64,000 bases of DNA from Paenibacillus azoreducens (GCF_021654775.1 NZ_AP025343.1:682001-746000); one strand, 5' to 3'. Positions 42,772 through 51,303 are shown, numbered from the stretch's first letter. Notes: generated by a model not told the origin, from the sequence alone. A program made the numbers and translations.

Positions 42772-43662
42772 TTATTTGGCCTGATCGAGTGCTTTTTGAG
42801 CCAGCGTGACATAATCCTTGATGTGGATGGTTACTCCGGAAATGGCATCGGTGGTGCCGTCATCCTTAAGCGTGATAGCCGCCGGATCTTGTTTTTCGAT
42901 CAGATAATCTTGTGCTTTAATGGCTTCTTCATGCCATTCTCCTTGCGCGCCGGCAGCTTTCATGCCATATTTTCCTTCCTTGGAGAAGGTTTGTTTGTCT
43001 TCGCCTTTAGCGTTTACGCCGCTGAAATAAGCGTAGATGACCTTGCCGTTGGCAACCGTGATGTCCACAGTCGATTTCCAGCCGCTTTCTTTGTCGAAGT
43101 CTTCGCCTTCGGCATGGTAAGAGCCGTCTTTATAGGAACCTGGAGCTTGAGGACCGGCGGAAAGTGCTTGCTCGGCCAGTGAAGTGAAATCCTTCACATG
43201 GATGGAAACACCGGAGATGGCGTCCGTCTTGCCGTCGTCTTTAACATTGATCGCTGCTGGATCCTGTTTTTCGATCAAGAACTGCTCTGCTTTTTCGGCT
43301 TGCTCATACCATTCGGAAGAAGCGCCGCCTGCCTTCATGCCATATTTGCCTTCTTTGTCCAGCGCTTTTTTGTCAGGTCCGCCTTTGTCGCTGACATAGT
43401 TCCAGTTGGCTTGCGTGATTTTGCCGCCTTCGACCTTCAGCACAACATAAGGTTTCCAGCCGGATTTTTCATCCATCGTGCCTTCGGCAAAGTAGGTGCC
43501 GTCTTTATATTTTCCATTTTCAGATGCGGTTGTTTCTTTTGTATCCGTAGCGGCCGGTGCTGGATCATTAGCCACCTTATCCGCTTCTTTGTCGCTGCCG
43601 CAACCTGCGAGCAGACCTGCCATCAAGGCGCCCGATAATAAAATAGACCATTTCTTGTTCAT
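42772..43662 (-). CDS. pplA: PplA-like flavinylated lipoprotein (two FMN-binding repeats)
   Basis: Surface lipoprotein of 296 residues proposed to carry covalently bound FMN and pass electrons to external acceptors. Signal peptide and lipobox LLAGC (Cys21), an Ala/Thr/Pro/Glu-rich spacer to residue 50, then two homologous FMN-binding domains (about 50-165 and 175-290). Each ends in the flavinylation-type motif: DAISGVSIHV (Ser153 at the acceptor position) and DAISGVTIHI (Thr278). The usual S/T-G-A-T-x-T is changed to G-V and to His at the end. Both repeats contain KEGKYGMKA and EKQDPAAI. ATG at 43662 is behind CTGGAGGTC. Confidence 0.93.
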   Translation of the reverse strand: MNKKWSILLSGALMAGLLAGCGSDKEADKVANDPAPAATDTKETTASENGKYKDGTYFAEGTMDEKSGWKPYVVLKVEGGKITQANWNYVSDKGGPDKKALDKEGKYGMKAGGASSEWYEQAEKAEQFLIEKQDPAAINVKDDGKTDAISGVSIHVKDFTSLAEQALSAGPQAPGSYKDGSYHAEGEDFDKESGWKSTVDITVANGKVIYAYFSGVNAKGEDKQTFSKEGKYGMKAAGAQGEWHEEAIKAQDYLIEKQDPAAITLKDDGTTDAISGVTIHIKDYVTLAQKALDQAK

Positions 43663-43819
43663 GTGTATGACCTCCAGTTTCATTTTTAATATCTATAAAA
43701 TAAATATGTTAAACCCGGGAAGAACACTTTTTAGCTATTTTACCTGTTGGATGAATGGCGATGGTTTAAAAATCGAGGTAATTAATCCAATTGATATTCA
43801 AAATTGTCTTTTCGAAGGC

Positions 43820-43863
43820 ATTGTAGCATAGGATCTTAGAGTAATTATGTGAAAATAGTCACG
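43820..43863 (-). promoter_or_regulatory. Predicted pplA-ndh2 promoter with Fnr/Rex-like operator
   Basis: On the minus strand CGTGA-CTATTT-TCACA (43863-43848) matches the Fnr consensus TGTGA-N6-TCACA at 9 of 10 positions and also resembles a Rex site. An extended -10, TGCTACAAT, occupies 43828-43820. The palindrome centre lies about 42 bases before the predicted start site, the classic position for activation by Fnr. The leader to pplA would be about 150 bases. Confidence 0.5.
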
Positions 43864-44216
43864 ATACAATCAAGGATTATTCTTTCTTTATAATTATCCT
43901 ATTTTATGTCACAAAGTAAGCGATTTCAGAAGGTTAGGTGAAGCGAGGAAGGATATTTTCTAGGAAAAACAACCTGGAACCATAGTCCCGATGAGGGTTG
44001 GTTTCAGGTTGATTAAGGTTGCTGACGTCGTATGGGTGGATGTCTGAAGTCTGGTGTCTATGGGGGAAGGGTATGGGATTGCAGTGTGCGATTGCGTACA
44101 GAGAACGGAGAATGGAGAACGTAGAACGCCAAAGTATACGTTAAAGACTGCAAACGGTAGTGCGTCATTGCGGCAAGCGTGTTCGAAACAAAGCGCACTA
44201 GGTGATTGGGAGGCGC
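43864..44216. other. Intergenic stretch upstream of the pplA promoter
   Basis: No gene seen. A hairpin of AACCTGGAACC with GGTTTCAGGTT lies at 43971-44011 without a T-run. Short frames have no ribosome binding site. Confidence 0.4.
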
Positions 44217-44553
44217 TAACGAAACTGTGCAGCGTTATATCCGTAAAAAGGAGGCGAATTCAAATCTAAATAAGTTGAACTAAAGAAAAGCATAGGGGAT
44301 AGGCAAAAGGGAGAAAGATTTACGGAGAAGCGAAGCGTTCGCCTTTGTGATCGGATTTCAACCATGAAAGTATAAATCAAAGAAATCTGGGAGCAACAGC
44401 GATCGAAAGAACATTTCACCCGGCTGCCTACATCCGTGCAAATCATTGGTTCAACTTATATAAACGAAACTACATAACGTTATTAGGGTGGAAAACGACG
44501 GAAAACGGCATTATTACCTTCTTTTTCGCTGAATAGCGTTACCCGTTTCGTTA
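44217..44553. repeat. 50-bp phased array, TAACGAAACT type, interrupted by a MITE
   Basis: TAACGAAACT starts at 44217. The second forward motif begins exactly 50 bp later at 44267 but is split after TAA by the MITE and resumes as CGAAACT at 44465. One reverse copy (CGTTTCGTTA) ends at 44553. GTTAT boxes follow the forward motifs. Confidence 0.75.
44270..44464. mobile_element. MITE-like element, copy 2 (about 195 bp)
   Basis: Ends ATAAGTTGAAC and GTTCAACTTATATA, with the inside shared with copy 1 at 14973-15253 but shorter by two segments of about 40 bp. It interrupts the 50-bp array, and the empty site can be rebuilt from the array at 351-534. TAA occurs at both junctions, suggesting a short target duplication. 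Confidence 0.82.
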
Positions 44554-44808
44554 GATCCAACATGGCCTGATGGCCACCACGACCATACATGAAAAATGGA
44601 CTTGAGTTCTTGCCCGCTTTTTGAGGCACTTAAGATAGACGGATGATAGGTCGATTATATTTTGGAGACACACTCCGTGTTAGAGTTGAACCTATTGCAA
44701 CCATGAGAATCACCGATTGTTACTGCGAGTAAATGTGTAAAGTTCCATTTTTCTACTAGGCTGTATGATCCTGTCTGAGCGAATCCCTTTTGCGCCAATT
44801 ACTGCACT

Positions 44809-44991
44809 TAACGGACACCATGGACGCTAATTTGTAAAAAAGAGCGATTTTCAAATTCTAATGGACACCACAGCACTTAATTGCCGCAAATTATCGAAAA
44901 TAGGGTCATTTTCACCTAAATAGCTGCAGTTGTGTCCGTTAGAAATCATAATGGTTGAAATTACCCCTAATAGCTGCAACTGTGTCCGTTA
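44809..44991. repeat. 50-bp phased symmetric array, TAACGGACAC type (second copy)
   Basis: TAACGGACACC at 44809 and TAATGGACACC at 44859; reverse copies GTGTCCGTTA end at 44941 and 44991. Spacing 50 bp in both pairs and total span 183 bp, identical to 7103-7285. AATAGCTGCA precedes each reverse motif. Confidence 0.8.
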
Positions 44992-45038
44992 GAACGGCAT
45001 GGCATCCGCAAGGCAGCAAAGCATCCGTAAGCAGCCTC

Positions 45039-46181
45039 TTAATTCGCCGCCGAGCGGAGGAAGCCGGGAAGTCTAAGCATGGCAATCGTAAGTCCGACGA
45101 GACCAAAAGTAAGAAGGATGAGCGCCGGTCCTGCGACGTCGCCCAAATGCGCGCCATGGGCAATGATGTCCTGCAGGGAATGCTGCGCCCAAAATTGCGG
45201 CATGAAATGTCCAATGGTCTGCACGGTTTGCGGCAGCAGGTAAGAAGGGACCCACAAACCGCCAAGCATGGCTCCGCCCATAGAGATGAGCTGCGTGATA
45301 ACCATGGCTGCTCCTTCGCCGGGAACAAGGAAGGAGAGTCCGAGGCCGATGCCCGTTCCGGCGATGCTCAGTGAGATGATAACCGCTGATAACGCGGCGA
45401 TATCCCCAAGCTTCAATCCATATACGAAATGTCCGAAGGCAAACAAAATAACGCATTGGGCGATAACGGTAAGCATGAACGGGAACCACATACCGATCAG
45501 ATAATAGAGCGGTTTGATGCGAGTCGTGCGGATGCGCGACAGCAGGCCTGTTTTCTTTTCCTCAAAAAAGCGGCGGGCCATCGTAATCATGATGAAAAAT
45601 ACGAACATAACGGTCATCCCGGGTACCACTTGGTCGATCATGTCAAAATGGTCGGAAGTTGCGGACACATTTTCGATCTGGATCGGAGAAGCGAGAGCGG
45701 CTTCGGCTTGGGCTTTGGATTGGCCTTGGGCCATCAGCATGCCCGTCAGTTTTTGCTCGCGGTATTGGGTCGAAATGCTGCTGAGGATAGCTTGGATCGG
45801 AGCCGTTTCCGTAGGGGAAGCAGGGTCCTGATACAGTTTGATGTTAGCAGCCTTGCTTGCCTTCATGGCTTGTTCAAAACCGCTTGGAATAACCAGCATC
45901 GCTGAAAATTGTCCCTGCTTCATATTATCGAGCTGCTCGTTCAGGCTATCAGCCGGAAGTTGTTTGACGTCCATAATGCCTTCCATTTGCCCGAGCAGCG
46001 CCCGGGAAGCGGCGGTTTGATCCTGGTCAACGGTCCGCAGCGTAAGCGAAGAGCTGCCGTTTCCCTGATTAAATACCGAGCCGAACATCACAATGAAAAG
46101 GATGGGCATCAGGAGGAGGAAAATAAAGCTGCGCCGGTCTTTGCCGATCAGGCGAAGTTCTTTGAGAATCATAGCTTTCAT
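45039..46181 (-). CDS. ABC-2 type transporter permease
   Basis: Membrane subunit of an ABC exporter, 380 residues. One helix near residues 17-35, a large extracytoplasmic loop (about 36-180), then five helices between 185 and 375, the ABC-2 (YhgE/DrrB) topology. ATG at 46181 follows GGAGATATAG. The following ATPase partner is the gene at 46217-47191, 35 bases upstream. It is last in the YtrA-type operon. Substrate unknown; operons of this kind respond to cell-wall antibiotics. Confidence 0.88.
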   Translation of the reverse strand: MKAMILKELRLIGKDRRSFIFLLLMPILFIVMFGSVFNQGNGSSSLTLRTVDQDQTAASRALLGQMEGIMDVKQLPADSLNEQLDNMKQGQFSAMLVIPSGFEQAMKASKAANIKLYQDPASPTETAPIQAILSSISTQYREQKLTGMLMAQGQSKAQAEAALASPIQIENVSATSDHFDMIDQVVPGMTVMFVFFIMITMARRFFEEKKTGLLSRIRTTRIKPLYYLIGMWFPFMLTVIAQCVILFAFGHFVYGLKLGDIAALSAVIISLSIAGTGIGLGLSFLVPGEGAAMVITQLISMGGAMLGGLWVPSYLLPQTVQTIGHFMPQFWAQHSLQDIIAHGAHLGDVAGPALILLTFGLVGLTIAMLRLPGFLRSAAN

Positions 46182-46216
46182 GGGACTATATCTCCTTTGT
46201 GAAAATTTATTATTCT

Positions 46217-47191
46217 TTAATCGCGAAGCGCCGTTCCGGTTACTCTCAAAAACACGCTTTCGAGCGAAGGGCGCACAACCTCCAGCTGCTTGACGTCCCA
46301 AGCATGCTGTGAAGCCTGGCGCAGAAGGCGCTGCATAACATCTGTCGATTTTTCCGTCTCCAGCAGCCAGCCTGAACCTTCCTTGCGGATGGAGGCGACG
46401 TCCGGATCCTGAGAAAGTTCGGTTAGTCCAGGAACCTCCAGATAAATGGACTTTTGTCCGTATTGCTCCAGCAGCTGTCCAAGCGGTCCCATGGCCTTGA
46501 TCGACCCTTGGTCCATAATAGCGACTTCGTCGCAAAGGGCTTCGACTTCCTCCATATAGTGGGTGGAATAAATGATGGTTACACCTTCACGGTTAAGCTC
46601 CCTGATCATCTCGAAAATATGGTTGCGCGACTGGGGATCGATTCCCACCGTAGGTTCGTCGAGTATAAGCAGCTTGGGCCGGTGAAGCAGGGCTGCGGCA
46701 ATGTTGATTCTTCGTTTCATCCCGCCGGAAAAGGTGCTGACGATATCTTTGGAACGTTCAAGCAGTCCGGTTCTAGTAAGCACTTCTTGAATCCGCTGCT
46801 TCAGCTCTTTGCCGCGAACGCCGTAAGCTTCCCCGAAAAATTCGAGATTTTCGAAGGCGCTGAGCTTCTCATACAGAGTTATATCCTGTGGAACGTAACC
46901 GATATATTTGGATACCGCTTCGGATTCGCGGGTGAGATCCTTGCCGAAGAGCTTGGCTGAGCCGCTGTCGGCCTTCACGATGCCCGTTAAAATTTTCATA
47001 GTCGTCGATTTGCCCGCGCCATTTGGTCCCAAAAAGCCGAATGAGGTTCCGGGTCTTAGCGAAAAGGTGACATTCTCGAGTGCCTGTTTTTTGGGGTAAG
47101 CTTTTCTAAGTCCGGTTACCTCCAGCATGTAATCATCACGCACCGAATCGGGTGCAGCCGTTTTCTCTGGTTTCATTATCATTTGAACCAT
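46217..47191 (-). CDS. ABC transporter ATP-binding protein
   Basis: Exporter-type ATPase, 324 residues. Walker A GPNGAGKST, Q-loop VPQDITLY, signature TFSGGMKRR, Walker B LLILDEPTVGIDPQS, switch His in YSTHYMEE. A C-terminal region of about 90 residues (KSIYLEVPGLTEL onward) matches the DUF4162-type extension of drug-export ATPases. AGGAGGAG precedes the ATG. It pairs with the permease at 45039-46181. Confidence 0.93.
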   Translation of the reverse strand: MVQMIMKPEKTAAPDSVRDDYMLEVTGLRKAYPKKQALENVTFSLRPGTSFGFLGPNGAGKSTTMKILTGIVKADSGSAKLFGKDLTRESEAVSKYIGYVPQDITLYEKLSAFENLEFFGEAYGVRGKELKQRIQEVLTRTGLLERSKDIVSTFSGGMKRRINIAAALLHRPKLLILDEPTVGIDPQSRNHIFEMIRELNREGVTIIYSTHYMEEVEALCDEVAIMDQGSIKAMGPLGQLLEQYGQKSIYLEVPGLTELSQDPDVASIRKEGSGWLLETEKSTDVMQRLLRQASQHAWDVKQLEVVRPSLESVFLRVTGTALRD

Positions 47192-47205
47192 GTTTGTATC
47201 TCCTC

Positions 47206-47982
47206 CTATAAATCCAATTTCTTTTCAAGCAGATGTGCTGAAAAACGAAGAACGACATAGGTGAGGATCCAGCTCAGCCCCATAATGACTGGAAGCTCCC
47301 ACGGAAAAGGAAACCAGGCGTAGGCAAATTGAGTGGTTCCGTATTCGACCATGTACTCGGGAAAAATCCGGTCGGTCGATTGGTAAACAAGACTGAAGCC
47401 TGACATAAAAACGATCCACAACACTGGGCTAATAGGTCGCAATACGCTGTTTTGAATCGTGGAGGTCAGGATGCCAAGCGCGATAAACAACGGGCTAAAA
47501 CCTGCAACTAACGAAAGCCAATTGATGCCGGCAATCATAAAGGAGACGACGGAATCAAGAGAGTAATAGGGAATCGTGAGCGATAATATTAAGACATAGG
47601 CGGACATGATGACAAAAACGATCAGAATTCCGGCCCAAATCTTCAGCCAGACTGCCAGCCATTTGGCGGAAATCAGCTGTTTTCGTGGATACGGCATGGT
47701 CAACCACCAGCCATAGGTATCATTTTCCCATTCCCGTTTGACCGCGTTTAAACCGAGGAAAAAGACCATATAAGGAAAGCCCATGGTGACAAACCAGATC
47801 GTATTCAGCTGCAGCGAGTTATTTATGGCAAAATAAGTGGCTGTGCCGACGAGTGTAATAAGGATTAGTAGGAAATAGGCCCTCCACCAGCCTTTAGTAA
47901 TATGAGAGCGGCTTTGTCTTCTCCAGCTACCCTTGCTTTTAAATTCATGCCGGACTAAATTCCGGAATACTGCCGAGTCCAT
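47206..47982 (-). CDS. ABC transporter permease, YtrC/D-like
   Basis: A 258-residue membrane protein with six helices (from about residue 35 to the end) and a basic N-terminus. FFLGLNAVKREWENDTYGWWLTMPYPRKQLISAKWLAVW is the type of cytosolic loop seen in ABC-2 permeases of Bacillota. It starts with TAATG overlapping the upstream ATPase stop, so the two subunits are made together. No closer family known to me. Confidence 0.85.
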   Translation of the reverse strand: MDSAVFRNLVRHEFKSKGSWRRQSRSHITKGWWRAYFLLILITLVGTATYFAINNSLQLNTIWFVTMGFPYMVFFLGLNAVKREWENDTYGWWLTMPYPRKQLISAKWLAVWLKIWAGILIVFVIMSAYVLILSLTIPYYSLDSVVSFMIAGINWLSLVAGFSPLFIALGILTSTIQNSVLRPISPVLWIVFMSGFSLVYQSTDRIFPEYMVEYGTTQFAYAWFPFPWELPVIMGLSWILTYVVLRFSAHLLEKKLDL

Positions 47983-48695
47983 TACTTATTCCACTCCTTC
48001 ACATACATTTTGCGGAAAACATCCCGCAATGAGCCGTATTCAGCTCTTAAATCCTCTGTATTCCCAGACCAAATGGCGCGTCCTGCTTTCATCATGACCG
48101 TGTAATCAAACAGGCCTTCAACTTCCTGAATGTCATGGGTACTGATCAGGATGGATTGCTCACTTTCCTCGAGGTAATCGATGAGACTGGCCACGATGGC
48201 TTCCCTTGAGATCACGTCGATGCCGGTAAAAGGTTCGTCAAGCACGATCAATTGCACGTCACGGGCAAGACAAAGGATCAGCATGATCCGGGCTTCTTGC
48301 CCACGGCTCATGCCGCCGACTTTCATATCCAGGTCAATGTCCATATAGTCCGCAAGCTGAATGGCTCTTTCCATGGAGAAACCGGGGAGGAAGGATTTTC
48401 CCCACTCGAGCGATTGTCTGGCCGTATGGTTCGGATACCATCTGGCACGGTCCGGCAGATAGGCAATATCTTGATTGGTCTGCCAACCCGGCGTTTGGCC
48501 AAGTACGCGGACGCTGCCTTCATCCGGTCTGACCATTCCCGTCAATATGCGGAAAAACGTCGATTTACCGCATCCGTTCGGGCCCAGAATTCCGGTGATC
48601 CGCCCGGAAGGGATGGCAAGCTCCAGTTGATCCAGCGCTTTTTTCTTGCCGTACTGTTTGGTCAACCGTTGGCATTCAATGATATATGGCGTCAT
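47982..48695 (-). CDS. ABC transporter ATP-binding protein, YtrB-like
   Basis: A 237-residue ATPase. Walker A GPNGCGKST, Walker B LIVLDEPFTGIDVIS, switch His in ISTHDIQE. The signature is GGMSRGQEARI, so the usual LSGG is changed to MSRG, as in YtrB-type ATPases. The start overlaps the GntR gene stop by four bases (ATGA). Confidence 0.9.
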   Translation of the reverse strand: MTPYIIECQRLTKQYGKKKALDQLELAIPSGRITGILGPNGCGKSTFFRILTGMVRPDEGSVRVLGQTPGWQTNQDIAYLPDRARWYPNHTARQSLEWGKSFLPGFSMERAIQLADYMDIDLDMKVGGMSRGQEARIMLILCLARDVQLIVLDEPFTGIDVISREAIVASLIDYLEESEQSILISTHDIQEVEGLFDYTVMMKAGRAIWSGNTEDLRAEYGSLRDVFRKMYVKEWNK

Positions 48696-49093
48696 GAACC
48701 TTCACCTCCATGTGCCGCTTTCCTGCGGACGTATTTCTCAATGTCATCCCATGTGAGCCCGAGGCTTTCCATTTGCTCCATGAAGCTGTCGATATATTTG
48801 GCGGCAAGGGCTGTCCGGAAGGAGGCCACACGCTCGGGAGATGAGGTGACGTATGTGCCCTGCCCCCGCCGTTTTTCCGTTAAACCGTCCCGTTCCAGCT
48901 CTTGATAGGCGCGCATAACAGTATTCGGATTAATTCGAAGTTCCTGCGCCAGCTCTCTAACCGATGGCATTTTGTCTCCCAAAGCAATCTCTCCTTTTGC
49001 AATCGCGCTTCTGGCTTGTTCCAGTATTTGCTCATATAAAGGTTGACTGAAGTCAATCTGGAAATGCAGCGAGCCAACCTGTTGCTCTTCCAT
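48692..49093 (-). CDS. GntR family regulator, YtrA subfamily
   Basis: A 133-residue transcription factor. The winged helix-turn-helix covers about residues 14-80 (PLYEQILEQARSAIAKGEIALGDKMPSVRELAQELRINPNTVMRAYQELERDG), followed by a short dimerisation tail without a ligand domain, which defines the YtrA group. First gene of the five-gene operon with two ABC systems. A perfect palindrome over the promoter indicates autoregulation; in Bacillus subtilis YtrA is relieved by cell-wall antibiotics. Confidence 0.93.
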   Translation of the reverse strand: MEEQQVGSLHFQIDFSQPLYEQILEQARSAIAKGEIALGDKMPSVRELAQELRINPNTVMRAYQELERDGLTEKRRGQGTYVTSSPERVASFRTALAAKYIDSFMEQMESLGLTWDDIEKYVRRKAAHGGEGS

Positions 49094-49130
49094 AAACGCC
49101 CCTCCTACCGCACAAGGTGCGATTAGTGAT

Positions 49131-49161
49131 TTAAGTGTATTATATCACTTAATACACTTAA
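49131..49161 (-). promoter_or_regulatory. Operator and promoter of the YtrA-type operon
   Basis: TTAAGTGTATTA (49131-49142) and TAATACACTTAA (49150-49161) form a perfect 12-bp inverted repeat with 7-base spacer. On the minus strand a TTGTAT box, 16-base spacer and TATAAT overlap it, so bound repressor would block polymerase. Confidence 0.8.
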
Positions 49162-49200
49162 TACAATAGGCTGTTGAAAAATTTTCTGAAAAATAGAAAT

Positions 49201-49243
49201 AAAAAAACCGCCTGCCGATTCCCCTGAAAAAGGGGTGGCAAGC
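49201..49243 (-). terminator. Terminator downstream of the MATE gene and its repeat array
   Basis: CCGCTTGCC and GGCAGGCGG pair with inner CCCCT/AGGGG, followed on the minus strand by TTTTTTTATT. It lies beyond the 117-bp array, so the array should be within the transcript. Confidence 0.75.
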
Positions 49244-49260
49244 GGATTGCAGATAACTGC

Positions 49261-49914
49261 TCGCAAGAAAAGCTTCAACTTACGCAGGGTCAATCAACGT
49301 AGAAAGGGCGCCGAATAGGAGCTTTTCTTTAGAGTAAAGAAAGTATAAGTTTTCAGCGGAAGCTGAACACTTTCTGCTCGCAAGAAAAGCTTCAACTTAC
49401 GCAGGGTCAATCAACGTGGAAAGGGCGCCGAATAGGAGCTTTTCTTTAGAGTAAAGAAAGTATAAGTTTTCAGCGGAAGCTGAACACTTTCTGCTCGCAA
49501 GAAAAGCTTCAACTTACGCAGGGTCAATCAACGTGGAAAGGGCGTCGAATAGAAGCTTTTCTTTAGAGTAAAGAAAGTATAAGTTTTCAGCGGAAGCTGA
49601 ACACTTTCTGCTCGCAAGAAAAGCTTCAACTTACGCAGGGTCAATCAACGTGGAAAGGGCGTCGAATAGAAGCTTTTCTTTAGAGTAAAGAAAGTATAAG
49701 TTTTCAGCGGAAGCTGAACACTTTCTGCTCGCAAGAAAAGCTTCAACTTACGCAGGGTCAATCAACGTGGAAAGGGCGTCGAATAGGAGCTTTTCTTTAG
49801 AGTAAAGAAAGTATAAGTTTTCAGCGTAAGCTGAACACTTTCTGCTCGCAAGAAAAGCTTCAACTTACGCAGGGTCAATCAACGTGGAAAGGGCGTCGAA
49901 TAGAAGCTTTTCTT
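49261..49914. repeat. Tandem array, 117-bp unit
   Basis: Units start at 49261, 49378, 49495, 49612, 49729 and 49846: five complete copies and a 69-bp partial sixth, differing at only a few bases. Each unit holds a long-loop hairpin (AAGAAAAGCTTC with GAAGCTTTTCTT) and a second one (AGAAAGT ... TTCAGC-GGAA-GCTGAA ... ACTTTCT). All frames contain stops. The array meets the MATE stop codon. Confidence 0.92.
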
Positions 49915-51259
49915 ATTGTGTGGCGTTTTTTTGCAAGAATCTCACATATATAAAAATCGCTGTAGCGACAACGCATTCGGATAAAGGGATGGAAAGCCAA
50001 ACCCCATTGGTTCCAAACAGAGGAGGCAGGATCAGCAGGAAAATGACCATAAGAATAATTTCCCGTGATAACGTGATCCAGACTGCGGCTGTGACCCGTT
50101 CCGACGCTTGGAAGAATGTCATCATCACGAAGTTGATGCCCATAAACATATAACCGACGAAGAACAGCCGGATGCCCGTGATCGCAAGCGATCTGACTTC
50201 ATCCGGAAAATCGCCGAACAATGTCACGATACCGCCAGCTAGCGCCTGGCCGAATAGAAAGACGATAATTCCGGAAATGAACGCTGTTGTTACTGCAATC
50301 CGGATCGTTTGGACTTCACGAAGGCGGAGTTTGGCTCCGCGGTAATAGCTGATCAGCGGCTGAATTGCCGAGCCCATGCCGAGGAACAGCATCAGCATGA
50401 CGCTGTGGGCGTAATTCAGTACCGAAAATGCCGCCACGCCTGTCGTGCCGGCCCATCGGACCATGGCGACATTATAGCCGATGGTGAAAACGGATAAGCC
50501 GACCTCGGAGATGAAGCTTGGAAAACCGATCGTCAGCGTGCGGACGGTCAGCTGCCATGAGAAACGCGGATTGACAAATGCAAGCGACCGGTCCTTGCGC
50601 AGGAAATGCGCAAACAGTACCACCGCGCCGGCCAGCGTCGCGATCACGGTCGCCAGTGCCGACCCCTTGACGCTCATATTTAGCACGTATAAAAAGAAAT
50701 AATTCAAAATGATATTGAGCACTGCCGACACGACCATGGAGATCATGGCCAGGTTTGGATTGCCGTCATTTCGGACGAATAAGCTAAACGCATTTTGAAT
50801 CGTGATAATAAATCCGTAAGTCAGCAATACCGTCATGTATTCAAGGGCATAAGGGAGTGTATCCTGATTGGCCCCAAGCGCATAAGCGAGAGGAACCCGC
50901 AGCAGATAAGCGGTCACAGCCACAAGCATGGTAAAAACGAAAATAAGGATCAGCGAGTGTGTGAAAATTTGCTGCGCCTGTTTGATGTTTTTGGCTCCTT
51001 TGGATTGGGAATAAAGGGTTGCGCCGCCGGTGCCCAGCCATAACGACAAGGCAAAAAATACGGAAAATACAGGAGAGGCGATATTAATGCCGGCCAGTGC
51101 CAGCGCCCCGAGACGGTGTCCGACGAAAATGCCGTCGGCGACCACATTGATAGACATCATCAGCATCCCGATCAGGGATGGTATTAAATAACGTACGAAT
51201 ACTTTACCGACGGAGTCGGTCTCCATCGAAGGGAGAATTGCTGCTTTTTCTTGACCCAT
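49913..51259 (-). CDS. MATE family efflux transporter
   Basis: Twelve-helix multidrug/toxin antiporter of 448 residues. IPSLIGMLMMSINVVADGIFVGHRLGALALAGINIASP is the typical first pair of helices, and the second half (IGFPSFISEVGLSVFTIGYNVAMVRWAG) repeats the pattern. ATG at 51259 is behind GGAGGACAAC; the ATG four codons earlier overlaps this site. It follows the TetR gene by 44 bases and so is likely under its control. Its stop codon lies at the edge of the 117-bp array. Substrate unknown. Confidence 0.92.
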   Translation of the reverse strand: MGQEKAAILPSMETDSVGKVFVRYLIPSLIGMLMMSINVVADGIFVGHRLGALALAGINIASPVFSVFFALSLWLGTGGATLYSQSKGAKNIKQAQQIFTHSLILIFVFTMLVAVTAYLLRVPLAYALGANQDTLPYALEYMTVLLTYGFIITIQNAFSLFVRNDGNPNLAMISMVVSAVLNIILNYFFLYVLNMSVKGSALATVIATLAGAVVLFAHFLRKDRSLAFVNPRFSWQLTVRTLTIGFPSFISEVGLSVFTIGYNVAMVRWAGTTGVAAFSVLNYAHSVMLMLFLGMGSAIQPLISYYRGAKLRLREVQTIRIAVTTAFISGIIVFLFGQALAGGIVTLFGDFPDEVRSLAITGIRLFFVGYMFMGINFVMMTFFQASERVTAAVWITLSREIILMVIFLLILPPLFGTNGVWLSIPLSECVVATAIFIYVRFLQKNATQ

Positions 51260-51303
51260 GTTGTCCTCCATAACCTATAACCCCGAGGGGGATTTAGGGA
51301 TTC

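Noticed and set aside
49261..49914. Repeat protein encoded by the 117-bp units (117 is divisible by three)
   Set aside because: Stops occur in every forward frame of the unit, so no long product is possible.
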